Below, piece after piece: positions 53,401 to 64,000 of a DNA stretch of 64,000 nucleotides (its first letter is position 1; every line of letters starts with the position of its first letter). The stretch is from Bedellia somnulentella. Taxonomy: Eukaryota; Arthropoda; Insecta; Lepidoptera; Bedelliidae. A model generated the notes under the pieces. It searched no databases. It was not told the origin of the DNA and saw nothing but the letters and a program-made list of their open reading frames with translations. The stretch covers positions 12,573,970 to 12,637,969 of the forward strand of contig OY755186.1 in the NCBI GenBank assembly GCA_963576735.1, written 5' to 3'. Position numbers and translations under genes: made by a program.

Positions 53401-55976
53401 TAGTAATTGAATTAGAGATTCTAAATTTTGATTTATAAAAGTAGTTGTTTCTTATACCAACTAATTTCAGTCTCACCTTTTGCATCAGCATCAACTTTTC
53501 AAGATCCGAAGCCATTCTCTGCATAATACGCAGTTCTATATTCAGCAAGCATTTCCTCTTCTCCCTGTAATCTCTGATGAGGGAGTGTAGTGTGTCGCAA
53601 TGAGGCACCCATCCTATAAGTCCCGAGTTCGTAGATAGTGGTATCACAGCGTATCTCTGAATAGCTAAATCACGCCTGAAGGTGTCTGGGTCAGCTTGCA
53701 GAAGAGTATTGACGAGACCGAATAGCTGCATTACTCTTTCGTCTTGACGCAAATCTTCGTGGCCTTTCAGAAGGAACATGTATTCTTTGCCGTTTGATCC
53801 TCGAATGCATAGTCTTCGGGGTCGCTGTTTGGAGGCTATTACCTGTTTACAAAAGGAATGGATTTCTTAGCTAGTCTAAGTAATTAATCTAATTTTTTTA
53901 TTCTCATGTCTTTTCCAGACCTCCAGATGCCGTGTAGAAGGTTTAGAATAACACTACCTCATTTCTACCCGTGGGTGATCGTAAGAGGCGACTAAGGGTA
54001 TAGGGGCTTTTTAAGTGATTTTTGGGCGATGTGGTTAGAGACCCATAGCCAAAAACATTTACCTTATTATTATTATCATCTTTCCCCAATCAACTTCCAA
54101 AAGTGGCTGAGGAATTTCTCACTCCAAAGCTCTGGCTACCCCCTTAAGGAGTTTATAGCCGTGAGTATATATGTATGTCTCCTCCAGACTAAACCAAAAC
54201 TTGTCTAAATTTCCACCCTGGATTTCCATGGGATCCTGAAATTCATCATCGTATCTTAATCTGCAACAATCTAAATTTCTCACCGACAAGCTACTCTGTA
54301 TATGCGCGATCCGTATGACGTCCTGGTGCGGCACGTAGGAGCCGGGCACCGCCAGCTCCAGGTCGCGGCAGCTCAGCAGCCGCGGACTCACGTACTGCAG
54401 CTCAAGAGATGTCAGTTGAGGTAATTGGCGACTGATTCGTCGGAATACGTGGTAGTATAGGTCCCATGCTTGGTTTAAGTCGCGGACGCAGCCTGTTTCC
54501 TGATTAAAGATAGAGAGGTTAATGTAGTTTCAAGATTTATTAAGGATTCCTTGGTCCTGCGAATGGAGAACACAAATGGGTCAAAATATCTGTACCAAAT
54601 GCACTTGGAAATTTAGTTTATAAAATTTAGATTACAATAAATTTTATTTCACGTCAATACATGCAGTATTTCCTAAGCAGCGACCTCGAGAAGTTTAACC
54701 CCGTTTTCAAATCTTCAGATTTCGCGCGCTTTTTAATTTTACGTTACAAACCGTGACCCGGCCGGTCATTGCCACTGCGCGAAACCGGTCCGTGGCAATG
54801 GTGCGATTGTTTCTTTATTTATTCCTTTTAAATGCTTGTTTACAATAAAGTACATAAATAATAGCAATTTTTGCCGACCCCTACGGGAATAACTGGGTTG
54901 CTCATAAATAAAAGATGTTATTAAAGGAAAGAAAAATTTCGACAAATATTATTCGCCCGCCAGTGTCGAAATTTTTCTTTCCTTTAATAACATCTTTTAT
55001 TTATGAGTAATAATCCCCACATGAGGAATTCATGTCAAAAAACATTAAATAATAACTGGGTTGGTTTAAGTTTGAGTTTTGAGAGTTGAATTAGTACAAA
55101 TACTTCCTGCCCGATACCTGAAGTAACAACTTTAAACCACCTTTAGAAATTGAGAATAACTAAATGGCATTGTTGTTGGTGGTTGTTTTGTATCATGTAT
55201 GTACTACCGGCACAGAATAGCACTACCTCGTTTCTTCACAAGGGTAATAAAAATGAATGTTTTTGTCCATTAAAACCTCTTGTACGTTTAATACTAACAT
55301 TAATATATAATACATATTACTAATAAATAAAAAAAAAACTTTTAGTTTGTTTTTTTTCCCCGCTGGTGTAGAAATATTTTCTTTCCTTTATTTATTAGTA
55401 AGGGTAATAAAAGGTGACTTTGAAAATTAGGCGCTTTTTTCTAGGAGAATATTATACGATGCGGCGGAGACTCATCGCCAATCACCAACAACCTTTATTG
55501 TTCAATCTTGTCCCTACTCAAGTTCCAAAAGTAGCTAATAAATTCCTGAAGCTTTGGCAACCTTTTTTCATTTTTATAGTCGTGATTATATTTTTATATT
55601 AAAGTGGCCGTGTAGTGTCGGCCTAGAATAGCACTACCCTATTTCTTCCGGTGGGTGTACGTAAGATGTGACTGACGATATTGGGGCTTTTAAGGGATAT
55701 TTTCTTTTAAGAAACTTTATTTCACCATATTTTTCCCACGCAGCTTTTAAAAGTAGCCGTGGAATTTCTATTTCCGTAGCTGTGGTTACCCCTTCAAGGA
55801 ATTTATAGCCTTGCGTATATGTATGTAAAAAAAGTGGCTTTTGATAGTCTCGTATAATCTATACTTATAATAAATCTGTAGAGAGGTCAATTCTGTACAT
55901 GAAATATATTTTCAAAATAACTATCAGGTGGTGATTAGGGATCGATACTGATGCCAAAAATGCAATCAGTAAAATT

Positions 55977-56022
<46 letters not shown>

Positions 56023-59000
56023 GGTTTGTATGTTCCTTATGGAAACCAAAACTAATCGACGGATTTTAACGAAACTTGGTACAATTATTCTTCATACTCC
56101 TGCGCAGGTTTTTGTATACTTTCCAGCAGAGAAGTAAAGGGGAATTTTGGGAAATTTTGGGAAAACGGGAGAAGTTACTCCATTTTTTAAGCTTCCGTCG
56201 CGTGTGCAGCCTTGATGGTTAAACTTACATAGAAATCATGTGTGGCGGAAATATTCTTCATAAAATTATCTAAAAAAAAATCCTCAACAGTTTATGTCTA
56301 TCTTTTACGGTTGACTCACAATAACACGTGTAATTCCTGATAGCTTAGCAGTTCGGAATATTCTGATTATATTTGTTTACTCTTACGTTTGTAAACCTCT
56401 TACTCATTCCTAATTTAAAAAAGATAACATTATCACCTATTCAATAAAAAAAGAATCATAGAAATCGGTAGACAAACACCGAAATTATTTATAAAATAAG
56501 CCATCGCGCCCGGGATCGAAACCAACTCTTTACTAATTTACATATAACATACTAGATGGCGCCAGTAGTTGCATCCTACATAACGTAATGATTTATTTTT
56601 TAGATTGTTATAAATACTTCATGGCGTTTTATTCCAAAATTTGCTATTAAACGGAAATACTGAACCGTTCATTAAGCGCATTCAAAATCACCAAACTACA
56701 CTGTTAAGGGAGTGCTATAAATTTAATAAATTGAAAACATTACGCTGAATTTCACAATGCTTGAGCAGTGACTGAAGAAAGAAACCTCAGATATTTAAAA
56801 AAACAACGCTACCCGTGCGAAGCTGGGACGATCCACTAGTAGGTAATAATAATAGGCACTTAAAAAAAGAGTTTATCTGGTGTTTTAACTGTAGAGCCGT
56901 GTAGTGTGGCTTAGAATAGCACTACCCCTCTTTCTTACCGCGGGTATAAGTAAGAGGCGACTAGGTGTATTGGGACTTTTAAATAGATTTTCGGGCGATG
57001 CGGTCGGAGACCCATCACCGATATCCTATATTTTACCATCTTTCCCCCACTTAACTTCCAAAAGTGGCTTAGGAATTTCTAATTCTTTAGCTCTGGCTAC
57101 CCCTTCTAGGGATTAATAGCCGTGAGTATATGTATGTATGTATGTAGTTGAAACACTGAGGCACACTACAAAATTTATTTGCTATTTTGTATCACAAAAC
57201 TACAAAAACTCCATGCATACGTAAGTGTGAGCGCCTAATGGCCGGGACTGTGACGTCACATCGCTACTTTCCCACGCCAACCGCAATTTAATAGGTCGGC
57301 CAAAAATGCGCACTTTAAACCTAAATATTGTAGCCATTTTTTAAGCAATGATACAGTTTTTCTCGAAATTTTTTGTAGAATAATTTTACATATAAAATAA
57401 AAACGTTGGTCAGGTCCATTGTCGTTCCAGGTCCACCCAAATTAATTTATTGTTGTGGGATATCGTAAGGGTGCGTACATATTTTTTGCAGAATTCTAGG
57501 AGTATCTAGATTTTATGGGAATATCCCTAGAGGGTTTTATTTTATATCAACAATTATAATATTTCGAACATAGAGGAACATTATTAAAACGTTAGTTTTT
57601 ATCAGTAATATTGTGAAATATTAGAACTTACTTTAAAGCGGTTACACCAATCCTGTGCTTCGTTGAGGTCTCTTCCATATGCTGCGTTAAAAGACACTTC
57701 TTTGGTTGTTTGCGGACCTCTTTCTAGCATGGCATGGAGGGGCTCCAGCGTTTTGAACATTGCTTTTACATCATGTTCACTGAAGTACAATCTGCAAACA
57801 TATGCATAATTTTATTAATTTTATCTAATTGAAAAAACAATATATATCACGCGTTTGATTTATAGCAAATTAAAATATATTTAATATATATTATATTAGC
57901 CAACTATTATTGTATTTTGTATATGTGTGATTCTTTACGTTATTTTCTTTAGCAGACATACTATTTAGGCCAATTTCATAAGTAACATCATAAGGGCATT
58001 TTTTTCTCCTTACACGCAACTATATCGTAGAGATATTTTATAGATCTACTGTTTTGTATTTAAGTTTCAACTATGAAGTTGAATATATTTACCTAGAAGC
58101 TTCCTCCAAAGCCTCGTGCCATTGTTCATGCCATAAAATAGCGACCCTAATAAGCTCCTCAGAGATCATAGCAGCTTGATTGACTAGATTGCTCGAGTGT
58201 GTACACATCGATTTCAATATTTGGTTAGCAGCATTCTTTCTGGCAACAAATGATGACTTAGATGCAACCGTCAACGGATACACGAGAGCTTGCGGATGAG
58301 ATTTTCCGATATCGATTAACACGGAGTGAATAAGCTTCCCAACCAATGCTCGGGGCGTATCGATTCGCGCAATCAATTGTGGTATAACTTGAAGCCATAC
58401 GTTTATATCAATCGTTCTTATTCCTTCTACGATAGCTTCATGCACCGGTTGGTAATGACCATAGTCGAACCAAAGTGTGAGCAATCTTAGCGTGTCTTGC
58501 AGAGAACTGCCATGGGACAAATTTATCGAATAGAAAAAGCCGTCAACAGCGGGTACCGCGTGTTCCTGAATATAGTCAGGTATTACATAGTTAGGACTTC
58601 CATCTACGTTAGCCTCTTGATGTTTGTAAAATAGCACCGTTTCAAAGTTCATATAGGCCCAAGCGTGCCACGCTTTGTACCAGTCCGAGGATAGCTCGAG
58701 GGCATTTGCATAGTTACTTAATATTTCCGGTATGGAATGTTCGTTTATGCCCAATAATGATTCGCACCACGATCCCAGTTTAAGATGGCAACGAGCCAAA
58801 AGCCTGCAATTATCTGGGTCGTTTGTCTCAGCTGACTCCACGTAACGTTGCAATTGATCGTAAGCGAGTTGCTTGTCTCCTGCAACCCATAGGTGTTTGG
58901 CATAAGCTAGGGTAAGCCTCGGCTCATGAGTAGGTAGAGGTGATTCTCTATTTACACTTGGATCGGATCCTAAGAGCATAACCAATGTCCTATGAGCTTG

Positions 59001-62000
59001 CCCCGGTGCGCCACTCTTCCTACATAGGGACGCGAATTTGAGCCATGTTGCCATATCTTCCTGCGGCGTAAGCACTAAACTACGCACTTGGAGTATCTTA
59101 CGCCAATCCTCAACCAATCTTTGACCACCCTGAAGCCTCAACCACCACGCTTGTCGTATAGAATCTCTTCGTTCGGGCACTAACTGATAAGTAACAACAT
59201 CTTCAAGTTCGGCTAGAAGTTGTGCTTGTACTAGTGCTCCGTATGCTCTTTGGTAACTTTCGCCTGCTACTGCCGTTAACTCCGAGTCTAAAATATTGCG
59301 CGCTTGATCTACTAGTTGCTTAGATAATTCCCAATCCTTGTTGTATATAGCGAGAACGGCCCTATAAAATGCACCATCCTGGGTGTTTTCAGGAAGGCAG
59401 TTAACATATTTGGCCATCGAGTCCCACTGTTTCAATCCCCAAGCTGATGCTGCCGCTATTCTAGCTGATTTGTGCTGTTCTTCCGCATTCATCACCGTCC
59501 ATCTCTGAGATACGGTATCATATAGTTTACTCCATTCTCCTAACGCTTCCAAACACCTCATCTGACCGACATTAGCTTCAACGTCACCAGGGTCTTTTTG
59601 TAATTTATCATTGTAAAGATTCGACGCTTTTTCCCAATTATGGAGTTTTTCGTACCAGCGTATTTGAACTTGTAGTTTAGTATCACCGGCTTCACGTTGA
59701 GCCATTACTCTTTCAAGTAGACCTTCCGCCGCCTCTTTTTGTTGCAATTTATTGTTGATATGAATCAGTGCTTCGACAACTTGTGATGTTGCTCCTTCAC
59801 GGAATTCTTCTTCCTGTAGACAAAAGTTCACACTTTTAGTACTTATCTTGTTAATTGTTAGGTCACAATCAAGTCAAACAAAACAAACCTTATAATGCAA
59901 AGCTTTAGCGTACGCCCGCGATAGCATGGCGCGTTCTCCCAGCAAATGCGTAGAGATAGGCAGAAGACCACCCTCACAATGTTCCATGAACTCCGCTAAG
60001 TTGAGCACAGTATGGGCGAGTTCCGGCGCGTCGGGGGCAGTCAGGGCTTGCTCTAAAGCGGCAGATAGTTCGCAGCGCGCGTTAGAGTCTAGCTCCGTCC
60101 AGCATGACACGAATGCTGCGTTGAACAGGTCCCGGACTAATTGCGAGTAGTTGTGAGCCAGTGATAGGCATGCCCTGTGGATAATTGGAGTGATTATAAA
60201 TTATTTGCATGGTGACATTTACAGGAATTTATACATTATGACGTAGTTGTGTAGGTGGTACGTAATATATACGTCGTACACTCGAAAGGATAGATTGTGA
60301 CAGTCAATATAGCATTTTCTGCAACATCCTTTGTTCTATCCAAAATCACGACAGTCAAGTTGTTTCAATGACGGGAGCAATTTCCTAATGAAGTTGTATT
60401 TCAGAAACAATGAAGTATTACATATGGAATCATTAATATTGAAAATTTACGTTTAACAAACAGAAAGTGGCTGAATGAGGACCACAGGACCAGTTGTTGT
60501 AGAGATCTTTGGGGCGGCCTAAGTCCGAAGAAAAAAGTCATCAAAATTACTAGCATGAAGTTTAAATAAGACGATTATTGGCGGATCACATAAAGTTTAA
60601 GTAAGACGTAGATAAAAAACTAAATAGTTACTTCTTTGGAAAAACATAACAGAATAATTGAATATAACCGGAAAAAAAACTAGTAAATACATACCTCAGC
60701 GCTGGACTGTGTGATTCTGTGAGAAGACCAATACTAAATCTTCGGAGCCACTCGAGCCAGTCGTCCTTGGACACGCGACTGCTAACAGTCCAAGCTAGTT
60801 TCAAATTTTGCGAGTTCACGTAGAGGCGCCGAATAGATTGGCCGGTATTGTCACTCGTTGTGTTGACCCGGTTCTATATAAGAAAATATTTTTTTAATAT
60901 TTTTATTATATATATATATATATATATATGTCGTGGCCATATCGTAGATTTGAACACATCGTGAAATGATCGATCATTTCATGAAATAGTCACATTTTTG
61001 ATGTGGCCAACTTAATTTGACCAGATCATAAAATCGTCAACGTTTCACGACATATATATATATATTGTACTATTGCAACTGACGGTATTAACTTTTATAG
61101 GTAAATTCACAGGATTAGTTGAAGTTTATATGAGTTTTCGTATATTCAGCATAAAAACTTAAAATATAGACATTATGTGGCAAAAAGAAACTCACGCTTC
61201 AACATCACTATGGGGGTGATAAGCAACTATATGCATATAATAAATATGTATTAAAAACCATATTGTGTGCAGTAAACTTACCTCATATTTCTTTCTCCGC
61301 CGAATAACTTGCGTGAGCTCCTCAGTAGAAATGGAAGGGTTTGATTGCAGTTTGGCTACTAACATATCATAGTTTTGATGTTGGATTCTGTGCTTTGCTA
61401 ATACTTTATGTACTAGTGGAATAAAATCTGTATATTTATTTCCAAGATGTACTATTAATGAACACAAAGTATCCATGGCTGTTGGCCGTAACGACGGACA
61501 CACATCCAGACTGCGTACGAGAGGATGTATCATACGCGACACCAATTCTGTATAATTTAATGAGTCCGAGAGATGGTCCACTGTTTCCATAGCAACTTTG
61601 GCCACACTTTCTGGACAATCTGATGCATCAAACAATTTCACAATGGAGGGTATTATTAAATGCATATAATCGTCTAAGTTGTCTTCAAATTTTTGTAGTG
61701 CTAGCAACAGGTCCTTTGTCACCACTCTATCTGGGCTTGTGTCGTGAGCTAGGACTCGCAGTATCTGTGGCATTAGCTGCGGTAAATATACCTTGAATTC
61801 TGAACCCAATGCCACAGTAATGTGTTCAATAAGAACAATTAATGTAGTTTGAAGAGGACTATTCGGAGTCCAAAACTCTTTGATTAAATCAAATATCTTA
61901 TCTAAATAATTACGAATATGTTGTTTTACAATTGCAATGAGCTTTGCAAGTTGCGTGAAAAGAAACTCCCGAAAATTGTTGCTGTCTGTTGATCTAGCTA

Positions 62001-63854
62001 CATAAAGTAGGCTTGGCGTGACCCGAGATATATATGGGACACATTTTATGCCCAGTGACTGGAATATGACTGTGACAGCCTGAACAACACTGTTATGATG
62101 CTGCTGCAGCGTTGGGTCTCGAAGTATTCTCATCAACGTCGAGATCACTATGGCAGGATAGTATTCATCTAGAACTGGAGACGACATATTCACCAACATC
62201 TCACTCGTGGTCATTTCAAAATTATTTTCCTCTGCCTTGCTATCTGCTACTGGAACCAAGCTCGAGTCAGGTTGACAATCGATTAACCCTCTCGTTATTT
62301 TGTGTTTGTATGGATCCAGGGCACCTAATAAACCTAAAACTCTTATAGTTTCTCTTCTATCTTTGGGTTGTTGCTCAGTCTTAAGGAAGTTCAGTAATAC
62401 ATCCATTAATGCTGGGTACTCAGTGTACGGTGCGACAACATATCCAGTGGCGCTGATAAGTTGTCCAAACGCCCACAACGCCACACTTCTCTTTTCAGTC
62501 GCACTTGCGTCTGAGAGTTGTTCTAAGAGAATGGACAATAGTTCTGGTAGCCATTTCTTCAATCCTGTGCTATCACCATTTACATCAGCTAAATGTCCAA
62601 TAGCTTTGAGTACACTTATAACCACACCAGGGTTGGAATCTGATTCCTTCAATTTAGGAACTAATACATTAAGAATTGTCTCCATGTATGGGCGAACTAG
62701 TCTTGGGGCATATAATATTAAATTATCCAACATTCTTGCAGCTTGTTCTTTATACCTACTCATACCAGAATGTTCAAGCTCTGTTAAAAATTGTATGAGT
62801 GTTTTACGTAGACCTGGCATTACATACGCAGGATTTACTGTACTTAATCGTCCTATAGTACATATAGCTAGCTCTCTTATTTCTATTTGTTCATCATTCA
62901 TTGCTATGAAAAGAAAACTTAAGTTTTCAACTTGTGCTAAATGTAAGTCAAAGGTAGAGTCAAGGGATTCTAATACCCAGTAACGTACTTCGTAGTCAGG
63001 GTCACTGACAGCTACTACCAATAGCTTGCTAATGACTTGTGCTGTCAACATAATCACAGTTTTAGAAGGGTTATTTTTCGTTCTGATCGCAGCAGACGCC
63101 AGTAGTTTAACTGCAGTCTTCACTGCTTCTAATCTTATTTCTTGCTGATCACTTTGTAAGAAATGATCCGAACATCTACGAACAAAAGTTATAAGACTAT
63201 GTTGCCCTTCGAAGTCAAATGTACCTAATGTTCTTAAAGCTAGTACTATACTTGAAGTATCTTGGGGCTCCGATGTGAGCGACATATTATTCATTTGTTG
63301 TTCTAGGTTTCTTGGCATCCCTGGGTGAAGAAATGGCTTGTTTCTCAAAACTAATGATAACATGTTTAGGAGACCTTCTGATATCTCTGCTTTCAATGTA
63401 GGTACGTTTTTACTGAGTTCTTTCAAGCAAATTGTCAAGGAGGGGCTGAGCCCCGATGCAAACATGGCTTCTAACAACTCTTTTATATCATCAATTACCA
63501 ATTCTTTTACAGCACTAGCTAGGAGAGTAATACATGAAAATATTGAAGGGTCTACTGACAGTCTTTTTTTAGTCTGAACGTCTCTCATTGGCAATACATA
63601 TTTGATAACATCCATGATCTTTGGTGTATAATTTTTTATATCATCTCCAATAGCTACGGCCATAAGCCCTAGTGTAGTAAAAGCCATATTTTTGTCTTTC
63701 TCTCTACTGCGCACTGTAGATATTAAGTAATGCATTGTCATGTGCAGATACTTGCGTACAAATAATTCTTTGTCAAAAGCAGCTAGTCTGGGAATGATGA
63801 TTAGCAAAGTTTGTGGAACACCTTGTGTTTTCACCAACCTTTGAGCCATGACAT
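50424..63854 (-). CDS. TOR: Target of rapamycin kinase, paralogue 2 (5' end outside window)
   Basis: Second TOR gene, facing copy 1. Exons: 63854-61282, 60873-60695, 60174-59889, 59813-58093, 57791-57632, 54499-54284, 53842-53477, 53014-52855, 52319-52165 and 50813-50424, all with matching splice phases; 2067 residues here. The exon at 63854 begins mid-codon after an acceptor, so further N-terminal exons lie to the right. The HEAT exon, FAT exon, FRB ([12 protein letters not shown]... with conserved Trp and Phe), kinase ([28 protein letters not shown]) and FATC (CYVGWCPFW) are all present and undisturbed. An extra intron splits the kinase exon between the Gly and Asp of GLG/DRH; copy 1 lacks it. 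Closer to the family consensus than copy 1, so likely the ancestral-function gene. Confidence 0.95.
51057..51302 (+). mobile_element. SINE family B copy, last intron of TOR copy 2
   Basis: Nearly complete: GTGTAGTGACGGCTTAGAATA, GGGCGATACGGTTGG, CCAAAAGTGGCTAC and a GCCGTGATATGTATGTATG tail. Confidence 0.75.
51499..51752 (+). mobile_element. SINE family B copy, same intron
   Basis: Full-length copy ending in a (TATG)n tail; about 200 bp to the right of the previous one and in the same orientation. Confidence 0.8.
52640..52820 (-). mobile_element. SINE family B copy, inverted
   Basis: Reverse-oriented copy (GGTTATTGGTGATGGG is the complement of the CCCATCACCAA landmark) inside the extra kinase intron 52320-52854. 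Confidence 0.65.
53929..54178 (+). mobile_element. SINE family B copy before the FRB exon
   Basis: Carries GCCGTGTAGAAGGTTTAGAA, GGGCGATGTGGTTAG and a GCCGTGAGTATATATGTATG tail. It fills much of the intron 53843-54283. Confidence 0.8.
54297..54403 (-). other. 107-bp tract identical to TOR copy 1
   Basis: Identical to 7737-7843 of copy 1 at every base, including third codon positions, and very GC-rich, while both sides of the same exon diverge. Confidence 0.9.
54901..55007. repeat. Perfect 44-bp inverted repeat
   Basis: Arms 54901-54944 and 54964-55007 are exact reverse complements around 19 bases. The arms contain the tail of the tRNA-like repeat (TGTCGAAATTTTTCTTTCC), so two tails have been joined head to head. 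Confidence 0.92.
55607..55830 (+). mobile_element. SINE family B copy
   Basis: Carries GCCGTGTAGTGTCGGCCTAG and a GCCTTGCGTATATGTATG tail. It ends 27 bp left of the Helitron. Confidence 0.75.
55858..56839 (+). mobile_element. Non-autonomous Helitron, copy 2
   Basis: Inserted A|TCTATACTT...CTAG|T, exactly the Helitron target rule. It is homologous to 13653-14567 over most of its length, with no coding capacity, and lies in the TOR copy 2 intron 54500-57631. Confidence 0.85.
55977..56022 (+). repeat. (GTCT)n microsatellite in Helitron copy 2
   Basis: About eleven tandem GTCT units; the other Helitron copy has two at the same place. Confidence 0.9.
56896..57151 (+). mobile_element. SINE family B copy
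   Basis: Complete, with GCCGTGTAGTGTGGCTTAGA at the start and a (TATG)n tail, 56 bp right of the Helitron. Confidence 0.8.
60905..61066. repeat. Possible small MITE with AT-repeat ends
   Basis: (TA)n followed by TGTCGTG at the left and CACGACA followed by (TA)n at the right, with an inner palindrome AATGATCGATCATT. It lies in the TOR copy 2 intron 60874-61281. Confidence 0.45.
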
Positions 63855-63937
63855 CTGAAACAAAAATACTCTTGCATTATAATTTCACCAGCACATTATA
63901 AGTGCATGAGTTGATAATTGAGAAACTGGTATACATT

Positions 63938-64000
63938 GCCGTGTAGTGCCGGCTTAGAATGTCGCTACCCCTTTCTACCCACGGGTGTCGTAAGAGGCGA
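63938..64000 (+). mobile_element. SINE family B copy, cut by the window edge
   Basis: Starts GCCGTGTAGTGCCGGCTTAG and runs off the right edge inside the intron upstream of the first visible TOR copy 2 exon. Confidence 0.75.

Noticed and set aside
54119..54391. Separate 90-residue - strand protein
   Set aside because: It is the TOR copy 2 FRB-kinase exon read past its splice donor at 54284 into a SINE.
1..64000. Window as a perfect inverted duplication (assembly palindrome)
   Set aside because: Only TOR exons and two short tracts are shared; introns, intergenic DNA and most codons differ, so this is not a mirrored contig.

Overview
The window is a eukaryotic, AT-rich, intron-bearing nuclear sequence, most likely from a moth or butterfly. 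The genes are spliced insect genes. The repeats (tRNA-headed SINEs, Helitrons with A|TC...CTAG|T ends, a BEL/Pao element, a Polinton) are of types common in Lepidoptera. I cannot name a species.

Both ends are occupied by paralogous target-of-rapamycin (TOR) kinase genes that point towards each other. TOR copy 1 runs on the + strand from before base 1 to 11315. TOR copy 2 runs on the - strand from beyond the right edge to 50424. Each lacks only its 5' exons, which lie outside the window. Both keep HEAT, FAT, FRB, kinase and FATC parts with intact catalytic motifs. By eye the proteins are about two-thirds identical, yet two short GC-rich patches are identical at the DNA level, which points to gene conversion. 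A two-exon cytidine deaminase gene (11418-12571, -) lies 102 bp beyond the TOR copy 1 stop codon.

Between the two TOR genes lies about 38 kb of mostly mobile DNA. From left to right: a SINE copy and a LINE tail; a non-autonomous Helitron; a reverse-transcriptase fragment carrying a SINE insertion; another SINE; and a complete 15.5-kb Polinton/Maverick (16948-32412) with a perfect 6-bp target duplication, 192-bp terminal inverted repeats and a strong hairpin inside each repeat. The Polinton carries protein-primed DNA polymerase, packaging ATPase, integrase with chromodomain, adenain-like protease, major and minor capsid proteins and several small genes. It also carries an unrecognised, GC-rich, spliced gene (about 19188-20142) and a - strand 135-codon gene.

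Right of the Polinton sits a DNA-transposon-like unit with a coiled-coil, DDE-like transposase gene (33564-36616, -). A THAP-domain gene follows, carrying two large inverted repeats and, in one intron, a young BEL/Pao retrotransposon (39292-45727, identical 193-bp LTRs, AGAAT target duplication). A P-element-like fragment ends at 47310. About 3 kb of degenerate repeats then lead to the 3' end of TOR copy 2, whose introns are crowded with one SINE family, a second Helitron and a perfect 44-bp inverted repeat.

The TOR and cytidine deaminase genes are host genes. The Polinton is a largely intact but slightly damaged virus-like element: polymerase, ATPase, integrase and both capsid frames are open, while at least two other genes are frameshifted and the protease lacks a start codon.
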